This document shows positions 27,989-38,063 of a stretch of 64,000 nt of DNA, piece by piece (position 1 is the stretch's first letter; each line of letters starts with the position of its first letter). Under the pieces are notes generated by a model. It saw only the letters and a list, made by a program, of their open reading frames with translations. It did no database searches and was not told where the DNA came from. The translations under genes and the position numbers were made by a program. Origin of the DNA: DASQPR01 sp963724705 (GTDB lineage: Bacteria; Actinomycetota; Actinomycetes; Mycobacteriales; Micromonosporaceae); contig CAVRVS010000007.1 in NCBI GenBank assembly GCA_963724705.1, positions 558,001 to 622,000 of the forward strand. Direction: 5' to 3'.

Positions 27989-29710
27989 ATGACAGACATG
28001 GTCGACCTGCCGGCAATTTGGATCTCCGCGACCGACGAGGTGGCGGAGGGGATCGCCTCCGCGCAACAGCGCGCCTACCTTCGCCTCACCCGGCTCTTCG
28101 CGCTCGTCGAGGACACCGCGCTCGTGTCGGTGCCGGATGCGTTTACTCGAGATGTCATCGAGACCCGCATGCGTCCGGCGATCACCGAGGCGCTGTCCCG
28201 GCGGCTCGGACGGCCGGTGCAAGTGGCCGTCACCGTACGACCACCGGACGACGGCAGTGCACCGAGTTCCCCGGCGCCGGCCGGCGCGACCGGTCTCGCG
28301 GTCGACAACACCGGCACATCGCAGCAACCGGACGCACTGTTCGACGCGGCCGCTTTCAACGCGCCGGCCAATCCGGCGAGCCGGCCAGACAACGGGTGGC
28401 GGTTCGAGCGGAGCGGCAGTGCCGTCGCCGAACATCCGGTCGACCCGAGCGATCGCGCGTCGGCCCATCACCGTGGCGCCGACCACCACGTACCCATGGA
28501 AACGGACCACGACCGTGCCGGGCACGCGGACGCCGACCCGGGCTACCGCCCACCGGCCTATCCGGCGTATCCCACCGGGACCGTCGGCGCTGGGAACCTC
28601 GGGGCAGCCGGCATTGCGCCGCCGCAGCGCGCCGGCGCCGGCACCGGCCGCGACGACCGCCGCCCGCAGCCGAACAGCGAGGGCAATCGGCTCAATCCGA
28701 AGTACATGTTCGAGACATTTGTCATCGGATCGTCGAATCGATTTGCGCACGCCGCCGCGGTGGCCGTCGCGGAGTCGCCGGCGAAGGCCTACAACCCGCT
28801 GTTTATCTATGGCGGATCAGGCCTTGGCAAGACGCACCTGTTGCACGCGATCGGTCACTACGCGACGAGTCTCGGCAACGCGCGGTCGGTGCGCTACGTA
28901 TCGACCGAGGAATTCACCAATGACTTCATCAACTCGCTCCGCGATGACAAGACGCAAGCGTTTCAGCGACGCTACCGCGATGTGGACATCCTCCTGATCG
29001 ACGACATTCAGTTCCTGGAAAGCCGCGAACGCACGCAGGAGGAGTTCTTTCACACGTTCAACACGCTGCACAACGCGAACAAGCAACTGGTCATCACCTC
29101 GGACCGGTCGCCCAAGCAACTGTCGACGCTCGAGGACCGTCTGCGTACGCGATTCGAGTGGGGACTTCTCGCCGACATCCAGCCGCCGGACCTGGAGACG
29201 CGGATCGCGATCCTGCAGAAGAAGGCCGCGCAGGAGCGGCTGTCCGCACCACCCGACGTCCTTGAGTTCATTGCATCGCGGATCGCGAACTCGATCCGCG
29301 AACTCGAAGGTGCACTCATCCGCGTGACGGCATTTGCCAGCCTGACCCGCGCACCCGTCGCCCTCGCTCTGGCTGAAGAGGTGCTCCGCGACTTCATCCC
29401 GGACGGATCCGGCCCGGACATCACGGCCGACCAGATCATGGCATCGACCTCGGACTACTTCGGCGTCAGCCTCGATGATCTGCGCGGTCATTCACGATCC
29501 CGCGTGCTCGTCAACGCCCGCCAGGTCGCGATGTACCTGTGCCGCGAGTTGACCGATCTGTCGCTGCCGCGGATCGGGCAGGCCTTCGGTGGGCGGGACC
29601 ACACCACGGTCATGCACGCCGACCGGAAGATACGCCAGCAGATGGCCGAACGGCGGTCGCTCTATAACCAGATAGCCGAACTCACCAACCGGATCAAACA
29701 AACTCAGTAG
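27989..29710 (+). CDS. dnaA: Chromosomal replication initiator DnaA
   Basis: 573 residues. Domain I covers ~1-90; domain II is a long Pro/Gly/Asp-rich linker to ~residue 225. The AAA+ domain III has Walker A GGSGLGKTHLLHAIGH and Walker B LLIDDIQFLE. Domain IV ends with the DNA-binding signature GGRDHTTVMHADRKI. It binds the DnaA boxes on both sides and opens oriC. A GAGG lies 9 bases before the ATG; a second ATG three codons on is also possible. Confidence 0.97.
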   Translation: MTDMVDLPAIWISATDEVAEGIASAQQRAYLRLTRLFALVEDTALVSVPDAFTRDVIETRMRPAITEALSRRLGRPVQVAVTVRPPDDGSAPSSPAPAGATGLAVDNTGTSQQPDALFDAAAFNAPANPASRPDNGWRFERSGSAVAEHPVDPSDRASAHHRGADHHVPMETDHDRAGHADADPGYRPPAYPAYPTGTVGAGNLGAAGIAPPQRAGAGTGRDDRRPQPNSEGNRLNPKYMFETFVIGSSNRFAHAAAVAVAESPAKAYNPLFIYGGSGLGKTHLLHAIGHYATSLGNARSVRYVSTEEFTNDFINSLRDDKTQAFQRRYRDVDILLIDDIQFLESRERTQEEFFHTFNTLHNANKQLVITSDRSPKQLSTLEDRLRTRFEWGLLADIQPPDLETRIAILQKKAAQERLSAPPDVLEFIASRIANSIRELEGALIRVTAFASLTRAPVALALAEEVLRDFIPDGSGPDITADQIMASTSDYFGVSLDDLRGHSRSRVLVNARQVAMYLCRELTDLSLPRIGQAFGGRDHTTVMHADRKIRQQMAERRSLYNQIAELTNRIKQTQ

Positions 29711-30212
29711 AGGCACTCGTCCACAGATTGTGGATGACGCATGAGGACAACCTGTGCACGACGCCGGAAAGCGGTGGACGACGTGTGGACCTCGATGGCG
29801 ATCATCACGGCGCGAGCCCGCGTCGGGTTCGCGCCGCGGTGCACAGCGCGGGGGAAAACCTGGGGGTAACTGGTGGACACGCGGTGGATTCGACGGGGAC
29901 GACGGAGCCGGACCGTCCTCGTTGTGGACGACGACACCGGTTGTCCCACGCCCGTCCACAACGAGGGAAGTGAGCGCGGACGGGCTGAACTGCGCCGATA
30001 ACTGTCGTCCACAGAAGACACAATGCCTACTAAGACGAAGAGAAGTTTTTCTAAAGAACACAACAAGCAATCATCAGCTGGAGATCCACTTGTGCAGTCG
30101 TGTCACCGCACCGGGCCGCACTCGCGCAACCTCAGCTCGCGCCATACAGTTCGTTGGGCGCGCCCCGCACCGAATCGGGCGGGCCGCCCGTTGACACCTC
30201 GTGGAGGCCACC
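29711..30212. other. Putative chromosomal origin of replication (oriC)
   Basis: The dnaA-dnaN interval has repeated DnaA-box-like 9-mers in both orientations: TCGTCCACA (29717, 30005), TGTGGATGA (29729), and about 29933 TGTGGACGA and 29952 CCGTCCACA. Next to the last box is an AT-rich stretch (about 30014-30088, including AAGTTTTTCTAAAGAACAC) that stands out in this GC-rich DNA and could be the unwinding element. Placement between dnaA and dnaN matches Streptomyces and Mycobacterium origins. Confidence 0.82.
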
Positions 30213-31343
30213 ATGAAGTTCCGCGTTGAGCGCGACGTGCTCGCCGATGCGGTCGCGTGGACAGCGAAAGCGCTGCCGTCGCGACCCTCGGTTCCGGTGC
30301 TCGCCGGCGTGATGCTGCGAGTGACAGCCGGTCAGCTCCGGGTGTCCGGCTTCGATTACGAGGTGTCCAGCCAGGTGACGGTCGATGTCCACGGTGACGC
30401 CGACGGGGCGGCGCTCGTGTCGGGACGGCTCCTGGCCGAGATCACCAAGGCGCTACCGCCCAAGCCTGTGGAGATCGCCGCGGTCGGCAGCCATCTCGAG
30501 CTCGTCTGCGCTAGCGCCCGGTTCACGCTCCCGACGATGCCGGTCGAGGACTATCCCACGCTCCCGGACATGCCGGAGACGGCGGGCACCGTCGATGCCG
30601 CGACGTTCGCGAGCGCGGTCAGTCAGGTCGCGATCGCGGCCGGCCGCGACGAGACGCTTCCGCTGATGACCGGCGTCCGGATGGAGATCGAGGGCGAAAC
30701 CCTTGCGCTCCTGGCCACCGACCGGTATCGCCTCGCGCTGCGCGAGATCTCGTGGCGCCCCGACGACGTCGCGGCCCACCTGCAGGCCCTTGTGCCGGCG
30801 CGGACCCTCGCCGACACGGCCAAGACGCTCGGGGCGCTCGGCGGCGACGTGACGGTCGCGATCTCGCGCGGCGGCATCGGCGAGGGCATGATCGGCTTCG
30901 CCGGCGGCACGCGCCGCAGCACCAGCCGCCTGCTCGACGGCGATTATCCGAAGGTGCGATCACTGTTCCCCGACCACCATGTGGCGCAGGCCCGTGTCCC
31001 GGTGGCGGCGCTGACCGAAGTGATCAAGCGGGTGTCGCTGGTCGCCGAGCGGAACACGCCGGTGCGCCTGGCCTTCAGCGAGGACGGCCTGATCGTCGAG
31101 GCCGGCGGCTCCGACGACGCGCGGGCCAGCGAAGCCATGGACGCCCGGTACGACGGCGAGCCGATGCAGGTCGCGTTCAACCCGCAGTATCTGCTCGACG
31201 GTCTGGGAGCTCTGGACAGCCCGGTCGCCGTACTGTCGTTCACGGACCCGAAGAAGCCGGCATTGATCGTGCCCGGCGACGCGGAGGGTGAAATCATTTC
31301 GGGGTACCGCTACCTGATGATGCCGATCCGTATCGGATCCTGA
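30213..31343 (+). CDS. dnaN: DNA polymerase III sliding clamp (beta subunit)
   Basis: 376 residues in three similar clamp domains; MKFRVERDVLADAVAW is the standard actinobacterial N-terminus and the chain ends YRYLMMPIRIGS. It tethers the replicative polymerase to DNA. Start ATG at 30213 follows GTGGAGG at a good distance; a start four codons upstream is less likely. Confidence 0.96.
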   Translation: MKFRVERDVLADAVAWTAKALPSRPSVPVLAGVMLRVTAGQLRVSGFDYEVSSQVTVDVHGDADGAALVSGRLLAEITKALPPKPVEIAAVGSHLELVCASARFTLPTMPVEDYPTLPDMPETAGTVDAATFASAVSQVAIAAGRDETLPLMTGVRMEIEGETLALLATDRYRLALREISWRPDDVAAHLQALVPARTLADTAKTLGALGGDVTVAISRGGIGEGMIGFAGGTRRSTSRLLDGDYPKVRSLFPDHHVAQARVPVAALTEVIKRVSLVAERNTPVRLAFSEDGLIVEAGGSDDARASEAMDARYDGEPMQVAFNPQYLLDGLGALDSPVAVLSFTDPKKPALIVPGDAEGEIISGYRYLMMPIRIGS

Positions 31344-31466
31344 GCAACGGCGGAATTAGGCGTCGGTGACGTCGTCGTGCCGCCGGCCGGGCATCGTCGC
31401 CCGCCGGCGTGGTACGTCGGCGACGATGGGCCTGTCGGCCCGAGCGAACCCCATGAGGGAGACACC

Positions 31467-32336
31467 ATGCAGCTGGGAATCATCGGCCTTGGCCGGATGG
31501 GTGGCAACATGCGCGAGCGGCTGCGCCGCGCCGGCCACGACATCGTCGGGTTCGACCACAATCCGGAGCTGAGCGACGCGGTCGACCTCGCCGACTTCGT
31601 CAGCAAGCTGGCCGCGCCGCGGGTGGTGTGGTCGATGGTTCCGGTCGAGGTCACCGAGCAGACGATCGATGATGTGGCCGCTCTGTTGAGCGAAGGGGAC
31701 CTGATCATCGACGGTGGCAACTCCAAGTTCACCGATGACGCCCCGCGAGCCGAACGGCTCGGCAAGCGCGGCATCGGCTACGTCGATTGCGGCGTGTCCG
31801 GCGGCGTCTGGGGCATCAAAGACGGGTACGGCTTGATGGTCGGCGGCACGGCTGACAACGTGGCCAAGGCCCAGCCGATCTTCGATGCGCTGAAGCCGGC
31901 CGGCGATTTCGGCTTCGCACACGCGGGCGGCGTCGGTGCGGGCCACTACGCGAAGATGGTCCACAACGGCATCGAGTACGGCCTGATGCAGGCGTACGCC
32001 GAGGGGTTCGAGTTGCTGAGCGCGTCGGAGTACGTAACCGACGTACCGGCCGTGATCAAGTCGTGGCGGGACGGCACCGTCGTGCGGTCATGGCTGCTCG
32101 ACCTGCTCGACCGCGCACTCGACGAAGATCCAGAGCTCGCGAAGATCAAGGGGTACGCGGACGATACCGGCGAAGGCCGATGGACGGTCGACGAGGCCGT
32201 CCGCCTGGCCGTGCCGTTGAATGCGATCGCCGCCTCGCTGTTTGCCCGCTTCAACTCGCGACAGGATGACTCGCCGGCGATGAAGGCGGTGGCGGCCCTG
32301 CGTAATCAGTTCGGCGGGCACGCCGTCCACACCTGA
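31467..32336 (+). CDS. gnd: 6-phosphogluconate dehydrogenase, short NAD-type
   Basis: 289 residues, the short form of the enzyme. The Rossmann motif is LGIIGLGRMGGNM at the N-terminus; DGGNSKFTDD and the catalytic-lysine helix GHYAKMVHNGIEYG match the family. It oxidatively decarboxylates 6-phosphogluconate to ribulose 5-phosphate. Its insertion between dnaN and recF is a common actinobacterial feature. ATG follows GAGGGAG. Confidence 0.93.
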   Translation: MQLGIIGLGRMGGNMRERLRRAGHDIVGFDHNPELSDAVDLADFVSKLAAPRVVWSMVPVEVTEQTIDDVAALLSEGDLIIDGGNSKFTDDAPRAERLGKRGIGYVDCGVSGGVWGIKDGYGLMVGGTADNVAKAQPIFDALKPAGDFGFAHAGGVGAGHYAKMVHNGIEYGLMQAYAEGFELLSASEYVTDVPAVIKSWRDGTVVRSWLLDLLDRALDEDPELAKIKGYADDTGEGRWTVDEAVRLAVPLNAIAASLFARFNSRQDDSPAMKAVAALRNQFGGHAVHT

Positions 32337-32350
32337 CAGCGACGCGGTCC

Positions 32351-33484
32351 ATGTATGTTGCCCGGCTCGAACTCGTCGACTTCCGCTCTTATCCGCAGGT
32401 CGTGGTCGAGTTCGAGCCGGGTGCGAACGTGCTGGTCGGTCCGAACGGTGTCGGCAAGACGAACATCGTCGAGGCCATGGCCTATCTCGCGACGCTGTCT
32501 TCGCATCGCGTCGCGGTCGATGGGCCGCTCGTACGGGCCGGGGCGGCCACAGCGATCATCCGCGCGTCGGTCGTGCAAGGCGCCCGTGAGCTGAACGTCG
32601 ACGTCTCGATCGAGCCGGGTAAGGCCAACCGCGCCCGGCTCGGTGGTTCCCCGACGCGTCGCGCTCGCGACATCATCGGGGCACTGCGGATGGTGATGTT
32701 CGCGCCGGAGGATCTCGCCCTGGTGCGTGGCGAGCCGACCGAACGGCGCCGCTATCTCGATGATCTCCTCGTCGCGCGGCGACCGCGGTTCGCCGGCGTC
32801 CGGGCCGACTATGACCGCGTGCTGAAGCAGCGCAATGCCTTGCTGCGGACGGCGTACCTGGCGCGCAAGACGGGCGCTGGCAGTCGCGATCTGTCCACGT
32901 TGGAGGTGTGGGACACCCATCTGGCCGAGCACGGCGCCGAACTGCTCGGCGCGCGCGTCGAACTGTGCGCCGAACTCGCACCGTACGTCGCCAAGGCGTA
33001 CGAGGCGGTGAGCGCCGGTCTCGGCGCGGCGACGATGGCGTACCGCTCGACACTGGCGGACGGTGGCGCACTGACGGCGGATCGCTCAGCACTCGCGCAG
33101 CGGCTGACCGACGCGTTGTTGACCGCGCGGAAGGATGAGATCGACCGCGGTACGACGCTGGTCGGACCGCATCGCGATGATGTCGTGCTGACGCTGGGCG
33201 AGCTGCCGGCCAAGGGGTACGCGAGCCACGGGGAATCCTGGTCGTTTGCGCTTGCTCTGCGGCTGGCCGGATATGACCTGCTCCGGGCCGACGGCATCGA
33301 GCCGGTGCTTGCGCTCGACGATGTGTTCGCCGAACTCGACGCGGGTCGGCGCGACCGGTTGGCCGAATTGGTTGGTGGCGCGAGCCAGCTCATCGTCACC
33401 TGTGCCGTTGCGGCCGACGTGCCATCGGCGCTGCGCGGCGTACGGTTCGATGTGGTCGAAGGGGGTGTCCGGCGTGCCGGATGA
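32351..33484 (+). CDS. recF: DNA repair ATPase RecF
   Basis: 377 residues: Walker A GPNGVGKTNIVEAM at ~30-43, a coiled mid-region, and the ABC-type C-terminus with LALDDVFAELDAGRR. RecF helps load RecA at gaps and stalled forks with RecO and RecR. Starts 14 bases after gnd; its end overlaps the DUF721 gene by 11 bases. Confidence 0.95.
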   Translation: MYVARLELVDFRSYPQVVVEFEPGANVLVGPNGVGKTNIVEAMAYLATLSSHRVAVDGPLVRAGAATAIIRASVVQGARELNVDVSIEPGKANRARLGGSPTRRARDIIGALRMVMFAPEDLALVRGEPTERRRYLDDLLVARRPRFAGVRADYDRVLKQRNALLRTAYLARKTGAGSRDLSTLEVWDTHLAEHGAELLGARVELCAELAPYVAKAYEAVSAGLGAATMAYRSTLADGGALTADRSALAQRLTDALLTARKDEIDRGTTLVGPHRDDVVLTLGELPAKGYASHGESWSFALALRLAGYDLLRADGIEPVLALDDVFAELDAGRRDRLAELVGGASQLIVTCAVAADVPSALRGVRFDVVEGGVRRAG

Positions 33485-34052
33485 CGAGCGGGAAACACCC
33501 CGCGAAGACGCGACCGGGCCGGCTGGACCGGTGACACCGGACGGCCCCCGGGGCCCGGAGCTCGCCCGCGCAGTGCTCGACGCGGCCAAGGTTCGCCGCG
33601 ATTCGGCCGGGTCGAGCCGGTCGAGCACACGTGCCGGCGGCATGCGGCGCGGCTCGGGTAAACGCGCGCGGGGCTACTCCGGCCCCGGGCCGGACGCCCG
33701 TGATCCGCAACTCTTCGGCACCGTCCTGGCCCGGTTGATCAAGACCCGAGGATGGCAGCAACCCGCCGCCGAGGGGCAGGTTTTCGGCGCGTGGGAGCGC
33801 GTGGTCGGGCCCGACCTGGCGGCGCACTGCCGGCCGATCAAGCTGGTGGACGGGGAGCTCACTGTCGAGGCGGAGTCGACGGCCTGGGCGACACAATTGC
33901 GCCTGCTCGCCGGCCGCCTGCTCGGGCAGATCGCTAAGCAGGTCGGTCCGAACGTGGTGACCCGCCTGCACATCCACGGTCCGTCCGCGCCAACCTGGTC
34001 GCGCGGTCCGCGGCGAGTGCCCGGTCGGGGACCACGCGACACCTACGGCTGA
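33474..34052 (+). CDS. DUF721/DciA-like replication protein
   Basis: 192 residues. A low-complexity basic N-terminus (GGMRRGSGKRARGYSG) precedes a DUF721 domain (residues ~80-170; VFGAWERVVGPDLAAHCRP, STAWATQLRLLAGRLL). The family includes the DciA helicase operator and mycobacterial Rv0004, which occupies the same recF-gyrB slot and is needed for replication. GTG at 33474 overlaps recF, indicating coupled translation. Confidence 0.88.
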   Translation: MPDDERETPREDATGPAGPVTPDGPRGPELARAVLDAAKVRRDSAGSSRSSTRAGGMRRGSGKRARGYSGPGPDARDPQLFGTVLARLIKTRGWQQPAAEGQVFGAWERVVGPDLAAHCRPIKLVDGELTVEAESTAWATQLRLLAGRLLGQIAKQVGPNVVTRLHIHGPSAPTWSRGPRRVPGRGPRDTYG

Positions 34053-34059
34053 CGTCGGC

Positions 34060-34695
34060 TCACGGTTGGCTTACCGCTTGCGGCAGTCCGCGTTGCGCGA
34101 TGACGCGTACGCTCCCGTCGGCCAGTTGATACGACAGCCCAACGACGGCACAGCGCCCGGCGGACAGCCGACGGGCGATCGTCGCCGATTCGTTGGCCAG
34201 CAAATCCACGGTGTAGCGGACATGTTCTTCGCCGGCGACGTCCGGATCGGTGCCGCTTCCGCCGGCCGCCAAGACGCTCGGCAACACACGTTCGACGACG
34301 CTGCCGATCGCGCCGGGAGGCATTTCTCCGTCCCGGGCGACCTGGAGCGCGGCCGCGACCGCACCACACGAGTCGTGGCCGAGCACCGCGATCAGCGGTA
34401 CGTCGAGAACCGCGACGCCGTATTCGATGCTGCCGAGCACCTCCGGCCCGACGACGTGTCCGGCCGTACGCACGACAAACAGGTCACCGAGACCGCGGTC
34501 AAAGATGATCTCGGCCGCCAATCGTGAATCCGAGCATCCGAAGAGCACCGCGAACGGGCGCTGCCCGGGAGCGACCGCCGTACGCCGGTCAGCGTCCTGA
34601 TTCGGGTGTTCGCGCCGGCCGAGGACGAAGCGACGGTTGCCGGCGAGCAGAAATCGCAGCGCCTGATCAGGGTCGGTCGGCACACCGTCAGCCAT
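34060..34695 (-). CDS. Beta-class carbonic anhydrase
   Basis: 211 residues with the zinc site of beta carbonic anhydrases: Cys-x-Asp-x-Arg in FGCSDSRLAAE and His-x-x-Cys in GHDSCGAVAAAL. It interconverts CO2 and bicarbonate. It converges with the DciA-like gene with 7 bases between stops and interrupts the otherwise plus-strand run from dnaA to gyrA. Confidence 0.92.
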   Translation of the reverse strand: MADGVPTDPDQALRFLLAGNRRFVLGRREHPNQDADRRTAVAPGQRPFAVLFGCSDSRLAAEIIFDRGLGDLFVVRTAGHVVGPEVLGSIEYGVAVLDVPLIAVLGHDSCGAVAAALQVARDGEMPPGAIGSVVERVLPSVLAAGGSGTDPDVAGEEHVRYTVDLLANESATIARRLSAGRCAVVGLSYQLADGSVRVIAQRGLPQAVSQP

Positions 34696-34829
34696 GATCT
34701 ACATTGTGCGGTGCGCACGCGCCGCTGGCCATCGCTTGTCCGTATATTCACAGGTCCGCGGTCGGATGCGGTCAGCCGGCCATCGTCAGTGCCGAGACGT
34801 CCCGGCCGGCGCCGGCGGTCCGGACCGGG

Positions 34830-35387
34830 TCAGAAGTCGGCGTAGATGGCGAACCCGCGATCCGCGCACCGGCGGTAGAACCGCGCCAGGACGATCAACT
34901 CGATTCGGGAGAAGTTCCAGGCCGGTGCCGAGCCGTTGTCGTCCTTGAGCGCGGCGAGGCGCCCATCGAGCCACCGCATCTGCTGCTCAGCGAGGCGTCC
35001 GCCGGCGATTGCCGTGCGCATCACGTCCGCGACCGACTCGAACGTCACGTCCTCGCCAAACTGCTCGTGGTTGGCGACGAACCGTTCGAGCCCGCCGGCG
35101 ATCCAGGCACATCCGTCCGGATCGATCACCGGATCTTCGTCTTCGGCGGCCGCGTCGGTCGCGTACAGGACTCCATCGAGTCCGAGAAGCAGGTCAACAA
35201 GTTCGGTGAACGCGCTGACCGGAGCGGTTCCGGTCTCGGCGATGTGGTCGGCGAGGGCCACGGCCGGTCGCGGCACGTCGGGCACGCGGTCGCCGATGCC
35301 GGCGAAGTCAACGAACTCCGCCGGCGCCACCGGGTCGTAGAAACGGCCGGTGCGCGGCCACTTCACGGCGACGTTGTCGAGCCCCAT
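34830..35387 (-). CDS. Conserved hypothetical protein
   Basis: 185 residues from ATG 35387, which has GGAAAGG upstream; the frame is open to 35471. It is acidic and soluble, with no signal peptide or membrane helix. Recognisable stretches include KWPRTGRFYDPVAPAEFVDF and RIELIVLARFYRRCADRG. I do not recognise the family and assign no function. It lies on the minus strand beside carbonic anhydrase. Confidence 0.6.
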   Translation of the reverse strand: MGLDNVAVKWPRTGRFYDPVAPAEFVDFAGIGDRVPDVPRPAVALADHIAETGTAPVSAFTELVDLLLGLDGVLYATDAAAEDEDPVIDPDGCAWIAGGLERFVANHEQFGEDVTFESVADVMRTAIAGGRLAEQQMRWLDGRLAALKDDNGSAPAWNFSRIELIVLARFYRRCADRGFAIYADF

Positions 35388-35981
35388 GTGAGATTCAACC
35401 TTTCCGTGTGGAGAGGCAAGATCGGCGTCGAGGGACATTACGGCACCCGAGCCACGCCACGCGACCCCCAAAACGTCAGATCCACGACCTCAACGCGCGA
35501 AATGTCGGTATTGGCCGGGCTCCGTCGTGGGCAAGGTTGTCCACATCCGCCGGTACGGGCGCCAGCAAGCCCCGTACCAGCGGATTTAGGTCTTGATCCG
35601 GCATTTCATGGTCCGACCCGCCACGCATTTGGACGAAACGGCCACGACCAAGCCATCGCGCACGAGGCCGGAAGTTGCCCCCGTCGCGCATGGGGGGATG
35701 TGCAGGCGGGGAATTTCGCGCGGCTACGGCAACTACAGGGCCGCGTGTGCGTGTTCTGACGGCCGGACACAGTAAGATTGACGGGGAAGCTTCCGGAGGT
35801 CGAACCTGCAGCCCCCCGAGACCGGCGCTGACCGGAAACGGACGCTCGGCGTCGACGACCCACTGTAGCGACCCGCACATGATCACCGCGGGTGCCCCGG
35901 CTCTCCTGCCGCCGGTCCGTGCCCGCGCTAACCCCGCATGGGGACGCCCCGGCGTGCCGCCATGTGAGAAAGCGACCAAGC
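35388..35981. other. Non-coding region upstream of gyrB
   Basis: 594 bases. Open frames on both strands are Arg/Pro-rich and unsupported. It must hold the gyrB promoter, possibly supercoiling-sensitive as in other bacteria, but no element can be pinned down by eye. Confidence 0.45.
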
Positions 35982-37928
35982 GTGGCATCGCCCAAGCGCC
36001 CCGACGATTACAACGCCAGTTCCCTCACCGCTCTCGAAGGGCTCGAGGCCGTCCGCAAGCGGCCCAGTATGTACATCGGCTCGACCGGTGAGCGCGGGCT
36101 GCACCACCTCGTCCAAGAAGTGGTGGACAACTCGGTCGACGAGGCGCTGGCTGGATTCTGCGACACCATCAAGGTGACTTTGCTGGCCGACGGTGGCGTG
36201 CGCGTTGTGGACAACGGCCGTGGCATCCCGGTCGACATCAATCCGAAGACGAAGATGCCCGGTGTCCAGATGGCGCTGACCATGCTGCACGCCGGTGGCA
36301 AGTTCGACGGCAAAGCGTATGCCGTCTCGGGCGGTCTACACGGTGTCGGCATCTCCGTGGTGAACGCCCTGTCGGTGCGGGTCGATGTGGAAATCCGCAA
36401 GGACGGCCACGTGTGGACGCAGCAATACACCAACAGCAAGCCCGGCCCGCTCGTCAAGGGCGCGCCGGTCAAGGACACCGGCACGACCGTGACGTTCTGG
36501 CCGGATGGCCGGATTTTCGAAAGCACGACGTTCAGCTTCGAGACGATTTACCGGCGTCTGCAGGAGATGGCGTTCCTGAACCGCGGGCTGTCGATCACGC
36601 TCACCGACGAACGCCCGAGCGACACGGAGGAGACCGAGCCGCGGTCGGTGACGTTCATGTACAAGGGCGGCATCGCCGACTTTGTCCGCCACCTCAACCA
36701 GACGAAGACGCCGATCCACAAGTCGGTCGTTGAGTTCAGCGCCGAGGGCGAAGGCATGGCGGCCGAGGTCGCGATGCAGTGGAACGAGTCGTACGGCGAG
36801 AGTGTCTACACGTTCGCGAACACCATCAACACCCACGAGGGCGGCACCCATGAGGAGGGCTTCCGGGCCGCGTTGACGACCGTCGTCAACCGCTACGGCA
36901 TCGAGAAGAAGTTCCTCAAGGGCGACGACAAGCTCAGTGGTGAGGACATCCGCGAGGGTCTCGCCGCGATCATCTCGGTGAAGCTCACAAACCCCCAGTT
37001 CGAAGGCCAGACGAAGACGAAGCTCGGCAACACCGACATGAAGAGTTTCGTCCAGAAGGCCTGCAACGAGTGGCTCGTCGACTGGTTCGACCGGAACCCG
37101 GCCGAGGCGCGCATCATCATCACGAAGGCGACTCAGGCGGCCCGCGCTCGGCTGGCGGCCGCCCAGGCCCGCCGGCTCGCCCGCCGCAAGTCGCTGCTGG
37201 AGTCGGGAACGATGCCCGGCAAGCTCGCCGATTGCCAGTCGACCGATCCGACGGTGAGTGAGATCTTCATCGTCGAGGGCGACTCGGCCGGCGGTTCGGC
37301 GAAGCAGGGGCGCGATCCGCGCGTGCAGGCGATCCTGCCGATCCGCGGCAAGATCCTCAACGTCGAGAAGGCACGCATCGACAGAGTCCTCAAGAACAAC
37401 GAGGTCCAGGCGCTCATCACGGCGCTCGGCACCGGCATCCACGACGAGTTCGACATCGACAAGTTGCGCTATCACAAGATCGTGCTGATGGCCGATGCGG
37501 ACGTCGACGGGCAGCACATCACGACGCTGTTGCTGACGCTGCTGTTCCGCTTCATGCGGCCGCTGGTCGAACTCGGCCACGTGTACCTCGCGCAACCGCC
37601 GCTGTACAAGATCAAATGGAACCGCAAGGGCGACGACCTGCAGTATGCGTACTCCGACCGCGAGCGCGACGGCCTGATCGCACTGCGGCAGGAACGCAAC
37701 CCACGTGCGGTGCCTGACATCCAGCGCAACAAGGGTCTCGGCGAGATGAATTACCCGGAGCTGTGGGAGACCACGATGAACCCGGCGACCCGCACCCTTC
37801 TGCAGGTGACGCTCGACGACGCGGCCACGGCCGATGAGCTGTTCAGCGTGCTCATGGGCGAGGACGTCGAGGCCCGTCGCACGTTCATCCGGCGCAACGC
37901 CAAGGACGTCCGGTTCCTGGACATCTGA
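35982..37928 (+). CDS. gyrB: DNA gyrase subunit B
   Basis: 648 residues. The GHKL ATPase domain carries EVVDNSVDEALAG and VVDNGRGIPVD; the Toprim domain carries IVEGDSAGGSAKQGRD and MADADVDGQHI. With GyrA it introduces negative supercoils using ATP. GTG at 35982 (VASPKRPDDYNASSLTALEG) gives a family-standard N-terminus; the open frame from 35892 would add 30 unlikely residues. Confidence 0.97.
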   Translation: MASPKRPDDYNASSLTALEGLEAVRKRPSMYIGSTGERGLHHLVQEVVDNSVDEALAGFCDTIKVTLLADGGVRVVDNGRGIPVDINPKTKMPGVQMALTMLHAGGKFDGKAYAVSGGLHGVGISVVNALSVRVDVEIRKDGHVWTQQYTNSKPGPLVKGAPVKDTGTTVTFWPDGRIFESTTFSFETIYRRLQEMAFLNRGLSITLTDERPSDTEETEPRSVTFMYKGGIADFVRHLNQTKTPIHKSVVEFSAEGEGMAAEVAMQWNESYGESVYTFANTINTHEGGTHEEGFRAALTTVVNRYGIEKKFLKGDDKLSGEDIREGLAAIISVKLTNPQFEGQTKTKLGNTDMKSFVQKACNEWLVDWFDRNPAEARIIITKATQAARARLAAAQARRLARRKSLLESGTMPGKLADCQSTDPTVSEIFIVEGDSAGGSAKQGRDPRVQAILPIRGKILNVEKARIDRVLKNNEVQALITALGTGIHDEFDIDKLRYHKIVLMADADVDGQHITTLLLTLLFRFMRPLVELGHVYLAQPPLYKIKWNRKGDDLQYAYSDRERDGLIALRQERNPRAVPDIQRNKGLGEMNYPELWETTMNPATRTLLQVTLDDAATADELFSVLMGEDVEARRTFIRRNAKDVRFLDI

Positions 37929-38063
37929 GGTGGATGGCTCGGCGGTCGGCATCCTGTCGATCGCCGGCCAGTGCGTCGGGCCGAGCCCGACCGGGCGCCC
38001 GTGACGCGCCCACAGGAATTACCCGATCTGTCCACAGCTGGACGACGTAAGTAGAGGAAGACC

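Noticed and set aside
35476..35988. 170-codon minus-strand frame upstream of gyrB
   Set aside because: Overlaps the gyrB start region, has no family resemblance or start signal, and looks like a GC-rich shadow.
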